From: Oxalobacteraceae bacterium UBA6704
GTDB lineage: Bacteria; Pseudomonadota; Gammaproteobacteria; Burkholderiales; Burkholderiaceae_D
Direction of reading: 5' to 3'
Length of the DNA: 64,000 bases
NCBI GenBank assembly: GCA_002454505.1
Contig: DKJA01000181.1
Location: 1-64,000, forward strand
The translations under genes and the position numbers were made by a program. Of the stretch, positions 35,402-44,483 are shown piece by piece (the first letter of the stretch is position 1; every line of letters starts with the position of its first letter). Below the pieces are notes generated by a model. It was not told the origin of the DNA. It saw only the letters and a program-made list of their open reading frames with translations, and searched no databases.

Positions 35402-36333
35402 GGTGCCTCCGTAAGCAGCAGGCCGGCCGCGCGCGCAAGGGCAAGCAGGCCGGCCGGGGCGGTGTTGTCCAGTACCAGGGCGGCGGGATGGCCGAAACGC
35501 TCCAGCGCCGTGCCATAGCGGGCGCACAGCTGCGGTTCGCCCGCCAGCGCCAGCGGCGCGGCAGCCAGGCCGGCAGCGGCCCGCCATTGCAGGCCGGCCC
35601 GCAGCTCGTGACCAATGACGAGGCCGGACAGGTAATCGGCCAGCGCCGCCGCCGGCAGCCGCCCCGTGACGCCCAGGCTGCGCACCGCGAACAGCTGGTG
35701 CGGCAGCCCCAGGTCGCCATGCTCGCGCGCCGCGTCGACGCCCTGCAGGAAGGCTTGCGGATCGGGCGTGGCATTGTCCGGCATCAGGCGGCCCAGCACG
35801 GAATGCCGGCGCAGCACCGCATACAGCTCGCCGGTCATGTGCGTGGCGAAGCGGGCGATGCAGCCGTCCTGCACCTGCACCCATTTCGCATGCGTGCCGG
35901 GCAGGACGATGCAGCTGCGCGCGCGCAGGGCCGCGTTTTGCTGCAGCGCGCCGGCAACCTGCGTTTCCTCGCCGCGCATCAGGTCGGGCGGCAGCACGCC
36001 ATCGTCGAACAGCACGCCCGGAACGATATGCGGGCCATCGTCCGGCCGGCGCAGGCCTGCCGCGAGGGCCGCCGCGCCGGCTGGGCAATGCGCATAAGGC
36101 ACCTCGAGCCAGCCGTGCGTGCTGCCGACCATGCCGCAGGCCAGCTGCGGCAGCGCCTTGTCCCAGCCCTGCGTGACGGCGTCCAGCGCGGCGATGAACG
36201 CCGCGTGTCCCTTCAGCGTGGAAGCGCCCTGCTCCGCCGTGCGTTCCGCCAGCACGGTGCCGTCGGCCGCGACCAGCCACGCGCGCAGGCTCGTGCTGCC
36301 CCAGTCGATGCCGATCAATACCGGGTTCACCAT
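35398..36333 (-). CDS. dgoK: 2-dehydro-3-deoxygalactonokinase
   Basis: A 311-residue sugar-acid kinase that phosphorylates 2-dehydro-3-deoxygalactonate at C6. It shows [16 protein letters not shown], the phosphate-binding start typical of the family, [28 protein letters not shown] and [16 protein letters not shown]. Its ATG overlaps the end of dgoD by 7 bases, so translation is coupled. It acts between DgoD and DgoA. Confidence 0.93.
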   Translation of the reverse strand: MVNPVLIGIDWGSTSLRAWLVAADGTVLAERTAEQGASTLKGHAAFIAALDAVTQGWDKALPQLACGMVGSTHGWLEVPYAHCPAGAAALAAGLRRPDDGPHIVPGVLFDDGVLPPDLMRGEETQVAGALQQNAALRARSCIVLPGTHAKWVQVQDGCIARFATHMTGELYAVLRRHSVLGRLMPDNATPDPQAFLQGVDAAREHGDLGLPHQLFAVRSLGVTGRLPAAALADYLSGLVIGHELRAGLQWRAAAGLAAAPLALAGEPQLCARYGTALERFGHPAALVLDNTAPAGLLALARAAGLLLTEAP

Positions 36334-37475
36334 TCGGCCACGCTGCCGTCGGGATGGCGCCACAGCGGGTTGCGCCAGTCCGGCGCGTTCCGGCTCGCGG
36401 CGATCACGCGTTCCTCATCGACGATCACGCCCAGGCCCGGCTTCGGCAGCGGTGCGAAATAACCGTCCGCGATCACGAAGTCTTCCTGGTTGACCACGTA
36501 GTCCAGCAACTCGGCGCCCTTGTTGTAGTGGATGCCCATGCTCTGCTCCTGCAGCACGGCGTTGTGGGCGACGAAGTCCACCTGCAGGCAGGCGGCCAGC
36601 GCCACGGGGCCCAGCGGACAGTGGGGCGCGAACGCCACGTCATAGGCCTCGGCCATCGCGGCGATCTTCACGCATTCGGTGATGCCGCCCGCATGCGACA
36701 GGTCCGGCTGCACGATGGCGATGCCGCCATCGTGGAACACGCGCTTGAAGTCGAAGCGCGAGTACATCCGTTCGCCGGCCGCCAGCGGTATCGACGTGGC
36801 TTCGGCCAGGCGCGGATAGTATTCGGCCTGCTCGGCCAGCACGGGCTCCTCGACGAACAGGGGCCGGAACGGTTCCAGCTCGCGCAGCAGCACCTTGGCC
36901 ATCGGCGCCGCCACGCGGCCGTGGAAGTCGATGCCGAATTCGATGGCATTGCCGAAGGCTTCGCGGATCTGCGCGATGCGCGCCACGGCCGCATCGACGG
37001 CCAGCGCGCTGTCGATGATGCCCAGCTCCTCGGTACCGTTCATCTTGAAGGTGTGGATGCCGATCTCGCGCAGCGTCCGGATGCCTTCGATGACGTCGGC
37101 CGGCCGGTCGCCGCCGACCCAGCTGTACATCTTCATCCGGTCCCGCACGCGGCCGCCCAGCAGCTCGTGGACGGGCACGCCGAGCGCCTTGCCCTTGATG
37201 TCCCACAGCGCCTGGTCCACGCCGGCGATGGCGCTCATCAGGATCGGCCCGCCCCGGTAAAAGGCGCCCCGGTACATGGCCTGCCACAGGTCGTTGATGC
37301 GCAGCGGGTCCTGGCCGACCAGCGTGCCGGCCAGTTCGTTGACCGCCGCCTCCACCGTGCGCGCGCGGCCTTCGATGACGGGTTCGCCCCAGCCGGTGAT
37401 GCCTTCGTCCGTCTCGATCCTGAGGAACATCCAGCGGGGCGGAACGCGGTACAGCGTCAGCTTGGTGATTTTCAT
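36327..37475 (-). CDS. dgoD: D-galactonate dehydratase
   Basis: A 382-residue enolase-superfamily enzyme with the same length as E. coli DgoD and very close to it along the chain, from [18 protein letters not shown] to [14 protein letters not shown]. Mg ligands D183, E209 and E235 and the acid/base histidines H185 and H285 all fall at the E. coli positions. It dehydrates D-galactonate to 2-dehydro-3-deoxygalactonate. It is the first gene of a seven-gene leftward operon. The start at 37475 is fixed by the homology; longer in-frame starts are not supported. Confidence 0.96.
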   Translation of the reverse strand: MKITKLTLYRVPPRWMFLRIETDEGITGWGEPVIEGRARTVEAAVNELAGTLVGQDPLRINDLWQAMYRGAFYRGGPILMSAIAGVDQALWDIKGKALGVPVHELLGGRVRDRMKMYSWVGGDRPADVIEGIRTLREIGIHTFKMNGTEELGIIDSALAVDAAVARIAQIREAFGNAIEFGIDFHGRVAAPMAKVLLRELEPFRPLFVEEPVLAEQAEYYPRLAEATSIPLAAGERMYSRFDFKRVFHDGGIAIVQPDLSHAGGITECVKIAAMAEAYDVAFAPHCPLGPVALAACLQVDFVAHNAVLQEQSMGIHYNKGAELLDYVVNQEDFVIADGYFAPLPKPGLGVIVDEERVIAASRNAPDWRNPLWRHPDGSVAEW

Positions 37476-37528
37476 GGCGGCCCGGGCGTGTGCGATGGCC
37501 CAGTGTAACCATGGTCGCTGACGTTGAA

Positions 37529-37555
37529 ATATAGTTAATGTCGTTAAAACTATAT
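37529..37555. promoter_or_regulatory. Inverted repeat upstream of dgoD, candidate operator
   Basis: Perfect arms ATATAGTT (37529-37536) and AACTATAT (37548-37555) are separated by 11 bases, in an AT-rich patch of a GC-rich genome, 54 bp before dgoD. The spacer itself contains a TTAA-rich symmetric stretch. It fits a dimeric repressor site for the sugar operon. No regulator gene is adjacent, so its binder is unknown. Confidence 0.5.
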
Positions 37556-37623
37556 CGTTTTGGCATAGCTTGCCGCGCTGCGCTCGCTTAGAATGCACCA
37601 GGCTTTTCACGGAAGGACACACC

Positions 37624-38196
37624 ATGCATACTCCCGGGTTCCTGCGCGCGGCGCTGGCGATTGCCTGTGCCGGCTCTCTTATGTCCGCCGCCGCGGCTGC
37701 CGACGCAACGACGCCCGAGCAGGCGATCCAGTCCTGGTGGCAGGTCAAGGACGAAGAGAACCAGGCCCAGGTGGCAGCGTGCGAAGGCGAACGCGGCGCA
37801 CTGCTGCGCCGCTACACCGACCGGTTGGCAGGCATGGCGGCGGGTCCGGTGAAGGCGACGATGAGCGAGATGTTCCGCCATTGTTCCAGGACCCTGTATC
37901 AGCGCAGGATCGACAAGGTGCAGCAGGACGGCGCGACGGCGGCCACGGTGTACGCGACAATCCACAACGTGACGCCGATACCGGCCGGTGCGCAGCCGCC
38001 GGCCTACGCCGTCGAAAGCCGGACGCAAGGCCAGCGCTACAAATATGAACTGACGAAAGCCAACGGCAGGTGGCTGCTCGCCCAGGTGTACGAGCACCGC
38101 GACTTTGCATCGCCCGACGTGCCCGAATGGGAAGCCGTGTACAACGAGCCGCCTTCCGCGCAATATCCGTCGTCGGCCATCTACACGCAGAACTGA
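37624..38196 (+). CDS. Exported hypothetical protein
   Basis: A 190-residue protein with a Sec signal ([26 protein letters not shown]). The mature part ([18 protein letters not shown] ..., [31 protein letters not shown]) resembles small NTF2/lumazine-like scavenger domains, in which a cone fold ends with a conserved Trp strand. I do not assign a family. AAGGA precedes the ATG. It is divergent from dgoD and convergent with the flavoprotein gene, 16 bp away. Confidence 0.65.
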   Translation: MHTPGFLRAALAIACAGSLMSAAAAADATTPEQAIQSWWQVKDEENQAQVAACEGERGALLRRYTDRLAGMAAGPVKATMSEMFRHCSRTLYQRRIDKVQQDGATAATVYATIHNVTPIPAGAQPPAYAVESRTQGQRYKYELTKANGRWLLAQVYEHRDFASPDVPEWEAVYNEPPSAQYPSSAIYTQN

Positions 38197-38212
38197 CCGG
38201 CCGGTGCCGACG

Positions 38213-39820
38213 TCAGCCCAGCGCCTTCAACGCCGCCGACCAGCCCCACCACGACGCTTCCTCGAACACGGAAAACCCGGACAGATCGGCATGCGCAAAC
38301 AGGACCGGTCCGTCGGCATCGCGCAGCGCCTGCACGCCCGCATTGGCCAGGAAGCCCGGCACCGGCGCGGCCATCGCGTGGGCGCGCAGCGTGATGTCGG
38401 CCCGCTCCACGCACTCGTCGAACCGGTCACCGTACGCGGCGTGCAGGTCGGCGGCCGCCAGCGCCAGCAGCTCCTTTGCACTGGCCGACTGCAGCCACTT
38501 GCGCGCGTCCAGCGGAGCGCGATCGGCCAGCGCCACGTAGCTCGTGAATACGGTCTTCGGCGGCGGCGTGACGCGGATGTCCTGGTGCGTCGAAACGACG
38601 TAACCAAGCCCGCGGCCGCCATGCACCACATTGTCCCAGGACAGCGGCGCATCCGGCAGCTCCTCGGGAAAGCGGTGCAGCAGGAAGTTCGCCACCAGCC
38701 ACGGCGCATACGCAGGCAGGTGGCGCGCCGGATCGAAGCCATACTGCCCGATATTGTCGATGACGCGGCTGGCCACGAACAGCGGCATCGCGCAGATGGC
38801 CTTGCGGGCGCGGACCAGATACGTGCGCGGCTTGCCGTTCTCGACGACGAAGCATAGCGCTTCCACCTTGCCGTTCGCCTGTTTTACCGAAGCGACGGTG
38901 CCGCTGACGCGCCGCGCCTTCGACCGCTCCGCCAGTGCGGCGACCAGCGGCTGCAGGCCGCCCGGCCACGTCAGCCACGCGCCGCTGTCCGCATTGGCCG
39001 CCTCGCCGCCCCGTGCGCAGAAATAATGCAGGCCCGCCCAGGCCGACACACGGTCCGGCGGGGTGCCGTAATCATCGCGGCAGCAGTAATCCAGGTACCA
39101 CAGCAGCGTCGGCGAACGGTAGCCGTTCTGCGCCAGCCAGGCGCTGAATGTCACCGTGTCGAGCCGGCGCCAGGCCGGATCGAGCGACGCATTCGCGCTG
39201 GGCAGCGTGAAGACTTTCCTGTTGTCGGCACCGCGCTGGGTACGCAGCCTGTCGATCTCGGCGAAGAAGCGTTTGTGCTCGGCCAGTTCGGCGGCCGGCA
39301 CGCCATCGTGCGGCACCACGCCTTCGTGCCAGCGGCCCTGGTACAGCAGGCGTTCGTGCGGCGCGTGCAGCAGCAGCTTTTCGTCGTACGTGGGGCGGCG
39401 GCCGAACGGATTGCGTTCGATGATGCCCAGGTCGTACAGCATGTGCCGCACGTGCAGGCATTCCTGCGGCGGGATCGGCAGGTAATGCGCGCCGGTCGGG
39501 AAGGCCAGGTCGCCGTATGCACCGCCGGCCGCATTGCCGAACGGTTCCGGGCCATCGACCACGACGAAGTCACTCTTGCCTTCGCGCTGCAGCTTCCATG
39601 CGGCCGTCAGGCCGGCCACGCCGGCGCCGAGAATCGCGATGTCGGTGTCGATGATGTCGGTTGGCGCAGGCAGGGCGCCGTGGTCGCGCAACAGGTGGCC
39701 TTCTGTCCGGCCCGGATAGTGCAATACGGGGTCGATCTCGCGCCAGCGCCGGTAGCCGGCGTATCCGGCGACCGATAAGGCAGCAGCACCACCCACGGCC
39801 AGGAAAGAGCGGCGGTCCAT
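38213..39820 (-). CDS. Tat-exported FAD-dependent amine-oxidase-like flavoprotein
   Basis: A 535-residue flavoprotein. The N-terminus MDRRSFLAVGGAAALSVAGYAG is a twin-arginine signal, so the folded, FAD-loaded protein is probably moved to the periplasm or stays anchored there. The FAD Rossmann motif is IAILGAGVAGLTAAWKL (G65-G70) with the second strand DFVVVDG. LTWPGGLQPLVAALAE and the C-terminal GPVLFAHADLSGFSVFEEA belong to the flavin amine oxidase / protoporphyrinogen oxidase-like layout. It lies 5 bp downstream of the membrane aminopropyltransferase, so a polyamine-related substrate is a reasonable inference but is not shown. Confidence 0.75.
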   Translation of the reverse strand: MDRRSFLAVGGAAALSVAGYAGYRRWREIDPVLHYPGRTEGHLLRDHGALPAPTDIIDTDIAILGAGVAGLTAAWKLQREGKSDFVVVDGPEPFGNAAGGAYGDLAFPTGAHYLPIPPQECLHVRHMLYDLGIIERNPFGRRPTYDEKLLLHAPHERLLYQGRWHEGVVPHDGVPAAELAEHKRFFAEIDRLRTQRGADNRKVFTLPSANASLDPAWRRLDTVTFSAWLAQNGYRSPTLLWYLDYCCRDDYGTPPDRVSAWAGLHYFCARGGEAANADSGAWLTWPGGLQPLVAALAERSKARRVSGTVASVKQANGKVEALCFVVENGKPRTYLVRARKAICAMPLFVASRVIDNIGQYGFDPARHLPAYAPWLVANFLLHRFPEELPDAPLSWDNVVHGGRGLGYVVSTHQDIRVTPPPKTVFTSYVALADRAPLDARKWLQSASAKELLALAAADLHAAYGDRFDECVERADITLRAHAMAAPVPGFLANAGVQALRDADGPVLFAHADLSGFSVFEEASWWGWSAALKALG

Positions 39821-39825
39821 CGCGC

Positions 39826-41337
39826 TCACCGGATCGTGCGCCGCCAGTCCTGCTCGAACTCGTGCACGAGCGACTGCGTGTTCAGCCGGTTGGGCGGCAT
39901 CGCCAGCGGCTGCATGTCGGGCGGGAAGGCAAACATCGCCGCCGTGGTGCGGCCATCGAGGAAGCGCATCGGCAGGCGGTAAGTCGCCGGCGGCACATAA
40001 TCCGCCTGCGGCGACGCCATGATGAAGCCCCATTCGCCGAACGACGGCACGTACACGTGATACGGATAGGTGCGCATGCCCACTTCGCGCAGCGTGGAAT
40101 TGACCGTCCAGTAGGCATGCGGCGCGAAGAACGGCGACGTAGCCTGCACCACCACCAGCCCGTTGGCCGCCACGTGGCGCTTCAGCATGCCGTAGAACGG
40201 CACCGAGTACAGCTTGCCCAGTGCGAAGCTGGACGGATCGGGGAAGTCGACGATGACCGCGTCGAACATTTCCTGCGTCGTCTGCAGCCAGATCGCCGCA
40301 TCCGCGTTGATCACGGTGACGCGCGGATCGGACAGAGATTTATGATTCAGCGCCGCCAGTTCTTCGCGCTGCCTGAAGGCGGCCGTCATGGCGGGATCGA
40401 GATCGACCAGCGTCACATGCTGCACGTTTGAATAACGCAGGATTTCACGCAGCGCCAGGCCGTCGCCGCCGCCCAGCACCAGCACGCGCTTTGCCCACGG
40501 CAGCTTTTCCATTGCCGGGTGCACCAGCGCTTCGTGATAACGGTACTCGTCGCGCGACGAGAACTGCAGGTTGCCGTTGATGTACAGGCGCGTATCGTCC
40601 TTCCAGCGCGTGATCACCAGGCGCTGGTAAGGCGTGCTGGTGGCGTAGACGATCTGGTCGCCGAACAGGCCGTGCTCGCCCCATGCCGTCAGCCGGTCGG
40701 AGCTGGCAAACCCCAGCACGAGTACCAGCAGCACCGCGCAGGCGCGCAGCGTGCGGCCGGCGAGTTCGGTCAGCTCGGCGCGGAACACGTAGATCGTCCA
40801 CAGCGCCACGCCGATGTTCAGCATGCCGAACAGGAAGCCGGTGCGTACCAGGCCCAAGTAAGGCGCCAGCACCAGCGGGAACAGCAGCGACACGGCCAGC
40901 GCACCCAGGTAATCGAAGGTCAGCACGCGGCTGACGATTTCGGCGAACTCCGTCTGCCGCGCGTTCAGTGCGCGCATCACCAGCGGCACTTCCATGCCGA
41001 CCATCGCGCCCACCATGAACACCAGCACGTACAGGATCAGCCGGAACGGTGCGCCCATCCACGAGAACGTGAGGAACAGGATCGCGGCGGACAGGCCGCC
41101 GACGAGGCCCACGGCCAGTTCGATGTCGACGAAGCGGGCCAGCACGTGCTCGTCGCGCACATATTTGGAAAGGTGAGCGCCAACGCCCATCGCAAACAGG
41201 TAGCAACCGATGATGGTGGAGAACTGCAGCACCGAGTCGCCCAGCAGATAACTGGACAGCGCCCCCGCGATCAGTTCGTAGGCCAGGCCGCACGACGCGA
41301 CGACGAACACGGACAGGATCAGAATCTTTTTGGTCAT
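39826..41337 (-). CDS. speE: Membrane-integrated polyamine aminopropyltransferase (spermidine synthase-like)
   Basis: A 503-residue fusion of a membrane domain and a spermidine synthase domain. Residues 1 to about 215 contain about seven hydrophobic helices with the family motif YELIAGALSSYLLGDSVLQFS. From about 230 the synthase domain shows VLVLGGGDGLALREIL (decarboxylated-AdoMet site), VTLVDLDPAM and VIVDFPDPSSF with the catalytic Asp. It should transfer aminopropyl groups to a diamine at the membrane face. It diverges, 55 bp away, from the DUF350-SPFH-DUF4178-SpeD genes, and SpeD supplies its co-substrate. Confidence 0.88.
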   Translation of the reverse strand: MTKKILILSVFVVASCGLAYELIAGALSSYLLGDSVLQFSTIIGCYLFAMGVGAHLSKYVRDEHVLARFVDIELAVGLVGGLSAAILFLTFSWMGAPFRLILYVLVFMVGAMVGMEVPLVMRALNARQTEFAEIVSRVLTFDYLGALAVSLLFPLVLAPYLGLVRTGFLFGMLNIGVALWTIYVFRAELTELAGRTLRACAVLLVLVLGFASSDRLTAWGEHGLFGDQIVYATSTPYQRLVITRWKDDTRLYINGNLQFSSRDEYRYHEALVHPAMEKLPWAKRVLVLGGGDGLALREILRYSNVQHVTLVDLDPAMTAAFRQREELAALNHKSLSDPRVTVINADAAIWLQTTQEMFDAVIVDFPDPSSFALGKLYSVPFYGMLKRHVAANGLVVVQATSPFFAPHAYWTVNSTLREVGMRTYPYHVYVPSFGEWGFIMASPQADYVPPATYRLPMRFLDGRTTAAMFAFPPDMQPLAMPPNRLNTQSLVHEFEQDWRRTIR

Positions 41338-41392
41338 CGGCCCAACATTGATTTATGATGTTTCTTCATTTGCAAGCACATCACTATATCCC

Positions 41393-41779
41393 ATGGCCGC
41401 TGTCTTCAACTACCTGATCCATCTCGCCATTGCCGCCGCCTTGCTGGCCGTGTTCTTCAAGGCTTACACGTGGATGACGCCGTACGACGAAGTGCTGCTG
41501 ATCCGCCAGGGTAACCATGCGGCCGCGCTGTCGCTGGGCGGCGCGCTGCTGGGCTTTTCGCTGACCATCGCGTCCGGCCTGCTGCACACGCCGAATTACC
41601 AGGAATTCTTTGCCTGGGCGTTCGGCGCGATGGTCGTGCAGGCCATCGCGTATGCGATCACCACGCGCTCGCTGAAAATGGCCAGGGACCAGATCGAAGC
41701 GGGCAACAGCGCCTTCGGTGCGCTGCTCGGCACGATTTCGCTGGCCATCGGCGGCATCAACGCCGCCTGCATCTCTTAA
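41393..41779 (+). CDS. DUF350 membrane protein
   Basis: A 128-residue inner-membrane protein with four hydrophobic helices in two similar halves (YLIHLAIAAALLAVFFKAY, LGGALLGFSLTIASGLL; AWAFGAMVVQAIAYAI, LLGTISLAIGGINAACI). YDEVLLIRQGNHAAALSLGGALLGF is the DUF350 signature. The family is of unknown function and often sits near stress genes. It is the first gene of the rightward polyamine-membrane cluster. The ATG at 41393 has only a weak ribosome site. Confidence 0.85.
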   Translation: MAAVFNYLIHLAIAAALLAVFFKAYTWMTPYDEVLLIRQGNHAAALSLGGALLGFSLTIASGLLHTPNYQEFFAWAFGAMVVQAIAYAITTRSLKMARDQIEAGNSAFGALLGTISLAIGGINAACIS

Positions 41780-41804
41780 TTTCGCATCGTTTTCGGAGGT
41801 CACC

Positions 41805-42839
41805 ATGAGTATCGGCAGCTTTATCAAGAAGCAGTTCATCGACGTCCTGCAATGGAACGAGGAGCAGGAGGGCGTGCTGGCCTGGCGCTACCCGATGCAG
41901 GATTTCGAGATCCAGAACGGCGGCGTGCTGGTGGTGCGCGAATCGCAGGTGGCGGTGTTCGTCAACGAAGGCCAGATCGCCGACGTGTTCGGCCCCGGCA
42001 CACACAAGCTCACCACGCAGACCTTGCCCGTGCTGACCAACCTGAAGAACTGGGACAAGCTGTTCGACTCGCCGTTCAAGTCGGACGTGTACTTCTTCAG
42101 CACGCGCGTGCAGACCGGCCGCAAATGGGGCACGCCGCAGCCGATCACGATCCGCGACAAGGACTTCGACATGATACGGGTGCGTGCCTTCGGCATGTAT
42201 TCGTACCGCGTTGGCGATGCCCGCAAGTTCTTCACGGAGATCAGCGGCACCCGCGAGGCTTACACGCGCGACGAAGTGGAAGATCAGCTGCGCGGCCTGC
42301 TGACGGCCACCATGGCCAGCTCGCTGGGCGGCGCGAACGTCGCCTTTCTCGACATGGCGGCCAACCAGGCGCTGATGGCGCAGGAAATCAAGGGCGACCT
42401 GGCCGATGCCTTCGCCCGCTACGGCATCGCGCTGGACGAATTCAATGTGGCCTCCGTCAGCCTGCCGGAAGAACTGCAGGCGGCGCTGGACGACCGCATT
42501 TCCGCCGGCATGAAGGGCAGCCTGTCGAACGACAAGATGACGGGCTTCACCCGCTACCAGACGGCCACCGCGATCCCGCTGGCGGCGCAGAACGAAGGCG
42601 GGCTGGCCGGCATCGGCGCGGGCCTGGGAGCCGGCGTGACGATCGGGCAGGCGATGGGCCAGGCTGTCGGCGCCTCATTGACGCCGGTAGCGCCGCAAGC
42701 CGCGCCGGCACCAGTGCCCGCCGATGAATCGATCGAAGCACGGCTGGAAAAACTCAAGGGCCTGCTGGACAAAGGACTGATTTCCGCCGCCGATTACGAC
42801 AGCACGAAGGCCGAGCTGCTGAAAAAACTGATCGGCTGA
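41805..42839 (+). CDS. SPFH/band-7 domain protein with C-terminal SHOCT domain (YdjI-like)
   Basis: A 344-residue protein without signal or membrane helix. Residues 1 to about 260 are an SPFH domain of the YdjI / virion-core-protein-like type: SIGSFIKKQFIDVLQW, VLVVRESQVAVFVNEGQIADVFGPGTHKL, YFFSTRVQTGRKWGTPQPITIRD, and a coiled helix region around AYTRDEVEDQLRGLLTATMASSLGG. A Gly/Ala/Pro linker follows. The last 38 residues (ESIEARLEKLKGLLDKGLIS ... LLKKLIG) are a SHOCT bihelical domain. SPFH proteins scaffold membranes, and SHOCT often tethers such proteins to partners. GGAGG precedes the ATG; it lies 25 bp after DUF350. Confidence 0.87.
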   Translation: MSIGSFIKKQFIDVLQWNEEQEGVLAWRYPMQDFEIQNGGVLVVRESQVAVFVNEGQIADVFGPGTHKLTTQTLPVLTNLKNWDKLFDSPFKSDVYFFSTRVQTGRKWGTPQPITIRDKDFDMIRVRAFGMYSYRVGDARKFFTEISGTREAYTRDEVEDQLRGLLTATMASSLGGANVAFLDMAANQALMAQEIKGDLADAFARYGIALDEFNVASVSLPEELQAALDDRISAGMKGSLSNDKMTGFTRYQTATAIPLAAQNEGGLAGIGAGLGAGVTIGQAMGQAVGASLTPVAPQAAPAPVPADESIEARLEKLKGLLDKGLISAADYDSTKAELLKKLIG

Positions 42840-42846
42840 CGGGCCA

Positions 42847-44316
42847 GTGCAAGTCGTCGCCTGCCCCAACTGCGGCGCCGAAGTGCGCTTCCGCTCGCAC
42901 GCGGCCGTGATGGCCGTGTGCGAGTACTGCCGCACCGGTGTGCTGAAGGATGCGGACACCGTCCGCGACCTGGGCAAGATCTCCGCCGTCCTCGAAGACT
43001 ATTCGCCGATCCAGCTGAACACCGCCGGCGTGCTGGCCAACCGGCCGTTCACCGTGGTGGGCCGTATCCAGCTCAAGTACGACGCCGGCATGTGGAACGA
43101 GTGGTACCTGCTGTTCGACGATGGCGCGAACGGCTGGCTGGGCGATGCGTCCGGCCAGTACACGATCACCACGGTGCGCGAGGTGGAAGGCGAGCTGCCC
43201 GCGTTCGACCAGGTCCGCGCCGGTAATCAATACACGATCGCCGGCGAACGCTTTACCGCGGCGGACGTGCGCACCGCGCGCTGCACCGGCGGCGAAGGCG
43301 AGCTGCCGTTCCGCGTCGGCGAAGGGTGGGCAGCGAAGGTGGCCGACCTGCGCTTCGGCACCCGCTTCGTCACGCTGGATTATTCGGATGCGCAGTTGAA
43401 CAACGAGCGGCCGCTGGTCTACACCGGCATGCCCGTCACGCTCGACGGCCTGCGCATGCAGCTGCTGCGCGACGACGATGCGATCGCCGCCACCACCGGC
43501 CGCTATCGGGGCAAGCTGACGGCGCTCGACTGCCCGTCGTGCGGCACCGCGGTGAGCTACCTGCCCGGCATGACGGCCAACCTCGTCTGCCCCGCCTGCC
43601 GCGCGCAGCTCGATGCGGCCAGCCCGCAGGTGGCGGTGCTGCAGGCCGGCGAACGGGTGGCGGCCGTCAAGACAACGCTGGCGTTGGGCGCCGAAGGCAA
43701 GCTTGGTAACGACAAGCTGACGGTGATCGGCGTGATGCGCCGCGAGGACGACGAAGGCACGCCGTGGACGGAATACCTGCTGTACGCACCGCGCGCCGGC
43801 TTCACGTGGCTGGTGGAGACGGAAGACGGCTGGCAGCGTTCCGCCACGCTGGACGAGTGGCCGGTCTGGCAGGGCGACACCGCGAAACTCAATACCACCT
43901 CCTACCGCAAGCTGTACGAATACGAGGCGCACGTGACGTTCGTGGCCGGCGCCTTCAACTGGCGCGTGCAGGTGGGCGACCGCACGCGCATCGCCGAATT
44001 CGAGCAGGGCCAGACCAATCTGTCGGCCGAAATGACTGACGAAGAAATGACGTGGTCCCGCTCCAAGCCGGTGGCCTTCGACCAGCTGCAGTCGTGGTTC
44101 GGCAAGGGCGTGGACGCCGGCGCGGCGCGCGTGCCGGGAACGCTGAAGGTCGGGCAGCGCTACCGGAGCGCGGCGAAGAAACTGATCATCGGGCTGGGCA
44201 TCGTGAACGCGATCCCGCTGCTTGCCAACTTCGGCGGCTCGTTCGGCTTCGTGGCGCTGGCCGCGCTGGCGCTGTACCTGCCGGCCACTTTCCTCGATGG
44301 TAACGACAAGGAATGA
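42847..44316 (+). CDS. Double zinc-ribbon / DUF4178 membrane-anchored protein
   Basis: A 489-residue protein with two repeats of zinc ribbon plus DUF4178. The first ribbon is C6, C9, C25 and C28; the second is C229, C232, C248 and C251. Each DUF4178 unit is beta-rich with a Trp/Tyr core (MWNEWYLLFDDGANGWLGD; TPWTEYLLYAPRAGFTWLVE). A C-terminal hydrophobic segment (about 455-482) anchors it to the membrane. It starts with GTG at 42847, 7 bp after the SPFH gene, and overlaps the next small gene by 4 bases. DUF4178 has no known activity; association with SpeD/DUF350 genes is the main clue. Confidence 0.87.
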   Translation: MQVVACPNCGAEVRFRSHAAVMAVCEYCRTGVLKDADTVRDLGKISAVLEDYSPIQLNTAGVLANRPFTVVGRIQLKYDAGMWNEWYLLFDDGANGWLGDASGQYTITTVREVEGELPAFDQVRAGNQYTIAGERFTAADVRTARCTGGEGELPFRVGEGWAAKVADLRFGTRFVTLDYSDAQLNNERPLVYTGMPVTLDGLRMQLLRDDDAIAATTGRYRGKLTALDCPSCGTAVSYLPGMTANLVCPACRAQLDAASPQVAVLQAGERVAAVKTTLALGAEGKLGNDKLTVIGVMRREDDEGTPWTEYLLYAPRAGFTWLVETEDGWQRSATLDEWPVWQGDTAKLNTTSYRKLYEYEAHVTFVAGAFNWRVQVGDRTRIAEFEQGQTNLSAEMTDEEMTWSRSKPVAFDQLQSWFGKGVDAGAARVPGTLKVGQRYRSAAKKLIIGLGIVNAIPLLANFGGSFGFVALAALALYLPATFLDGNDKE

Positions 44317-44483
44317 AGAAATTCTGGATTTACGGCCTGGCCGTGGTGTGCGTCTCGACCTTCGTCAGCTGGGGCAATATGTTCGGCGCGCCGCGCACGT
44401 CCGGCGCCGCCCGCACGGGCTCCACCTGGTCGTCCAGCACGGGCGGCGGCAGCTGGAGCGGCGGCGGCGGGAGCCACAAGTGA
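44313..44483 (+). CDS. 56-residue membrane peptide with Gly/Ser-rich tail
   Basis: A short gene that an automatic annotation may miss. The ATG at 44313 overlaps the DUF4178 stop (ATGA), and its own stop at 44481-44483 overlaps the GTG of speD (GTGA). It has MKKFWIYGLAVVCVSTFVSW as one transmembrane or signal-anchor helix, then a low-complexity tail rich in Gly and Ser with Trp and a final HK. The tight coupling on both sides argues strongly that it is translated and functionally tied to the cluster. I know no family name. Confidence 0.75.
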   Translation: MKKFWIYGLAVVCVSTFVSWGNMFGAPRTSGAARTGSTWSSSTGGGSWSGGGGSHK

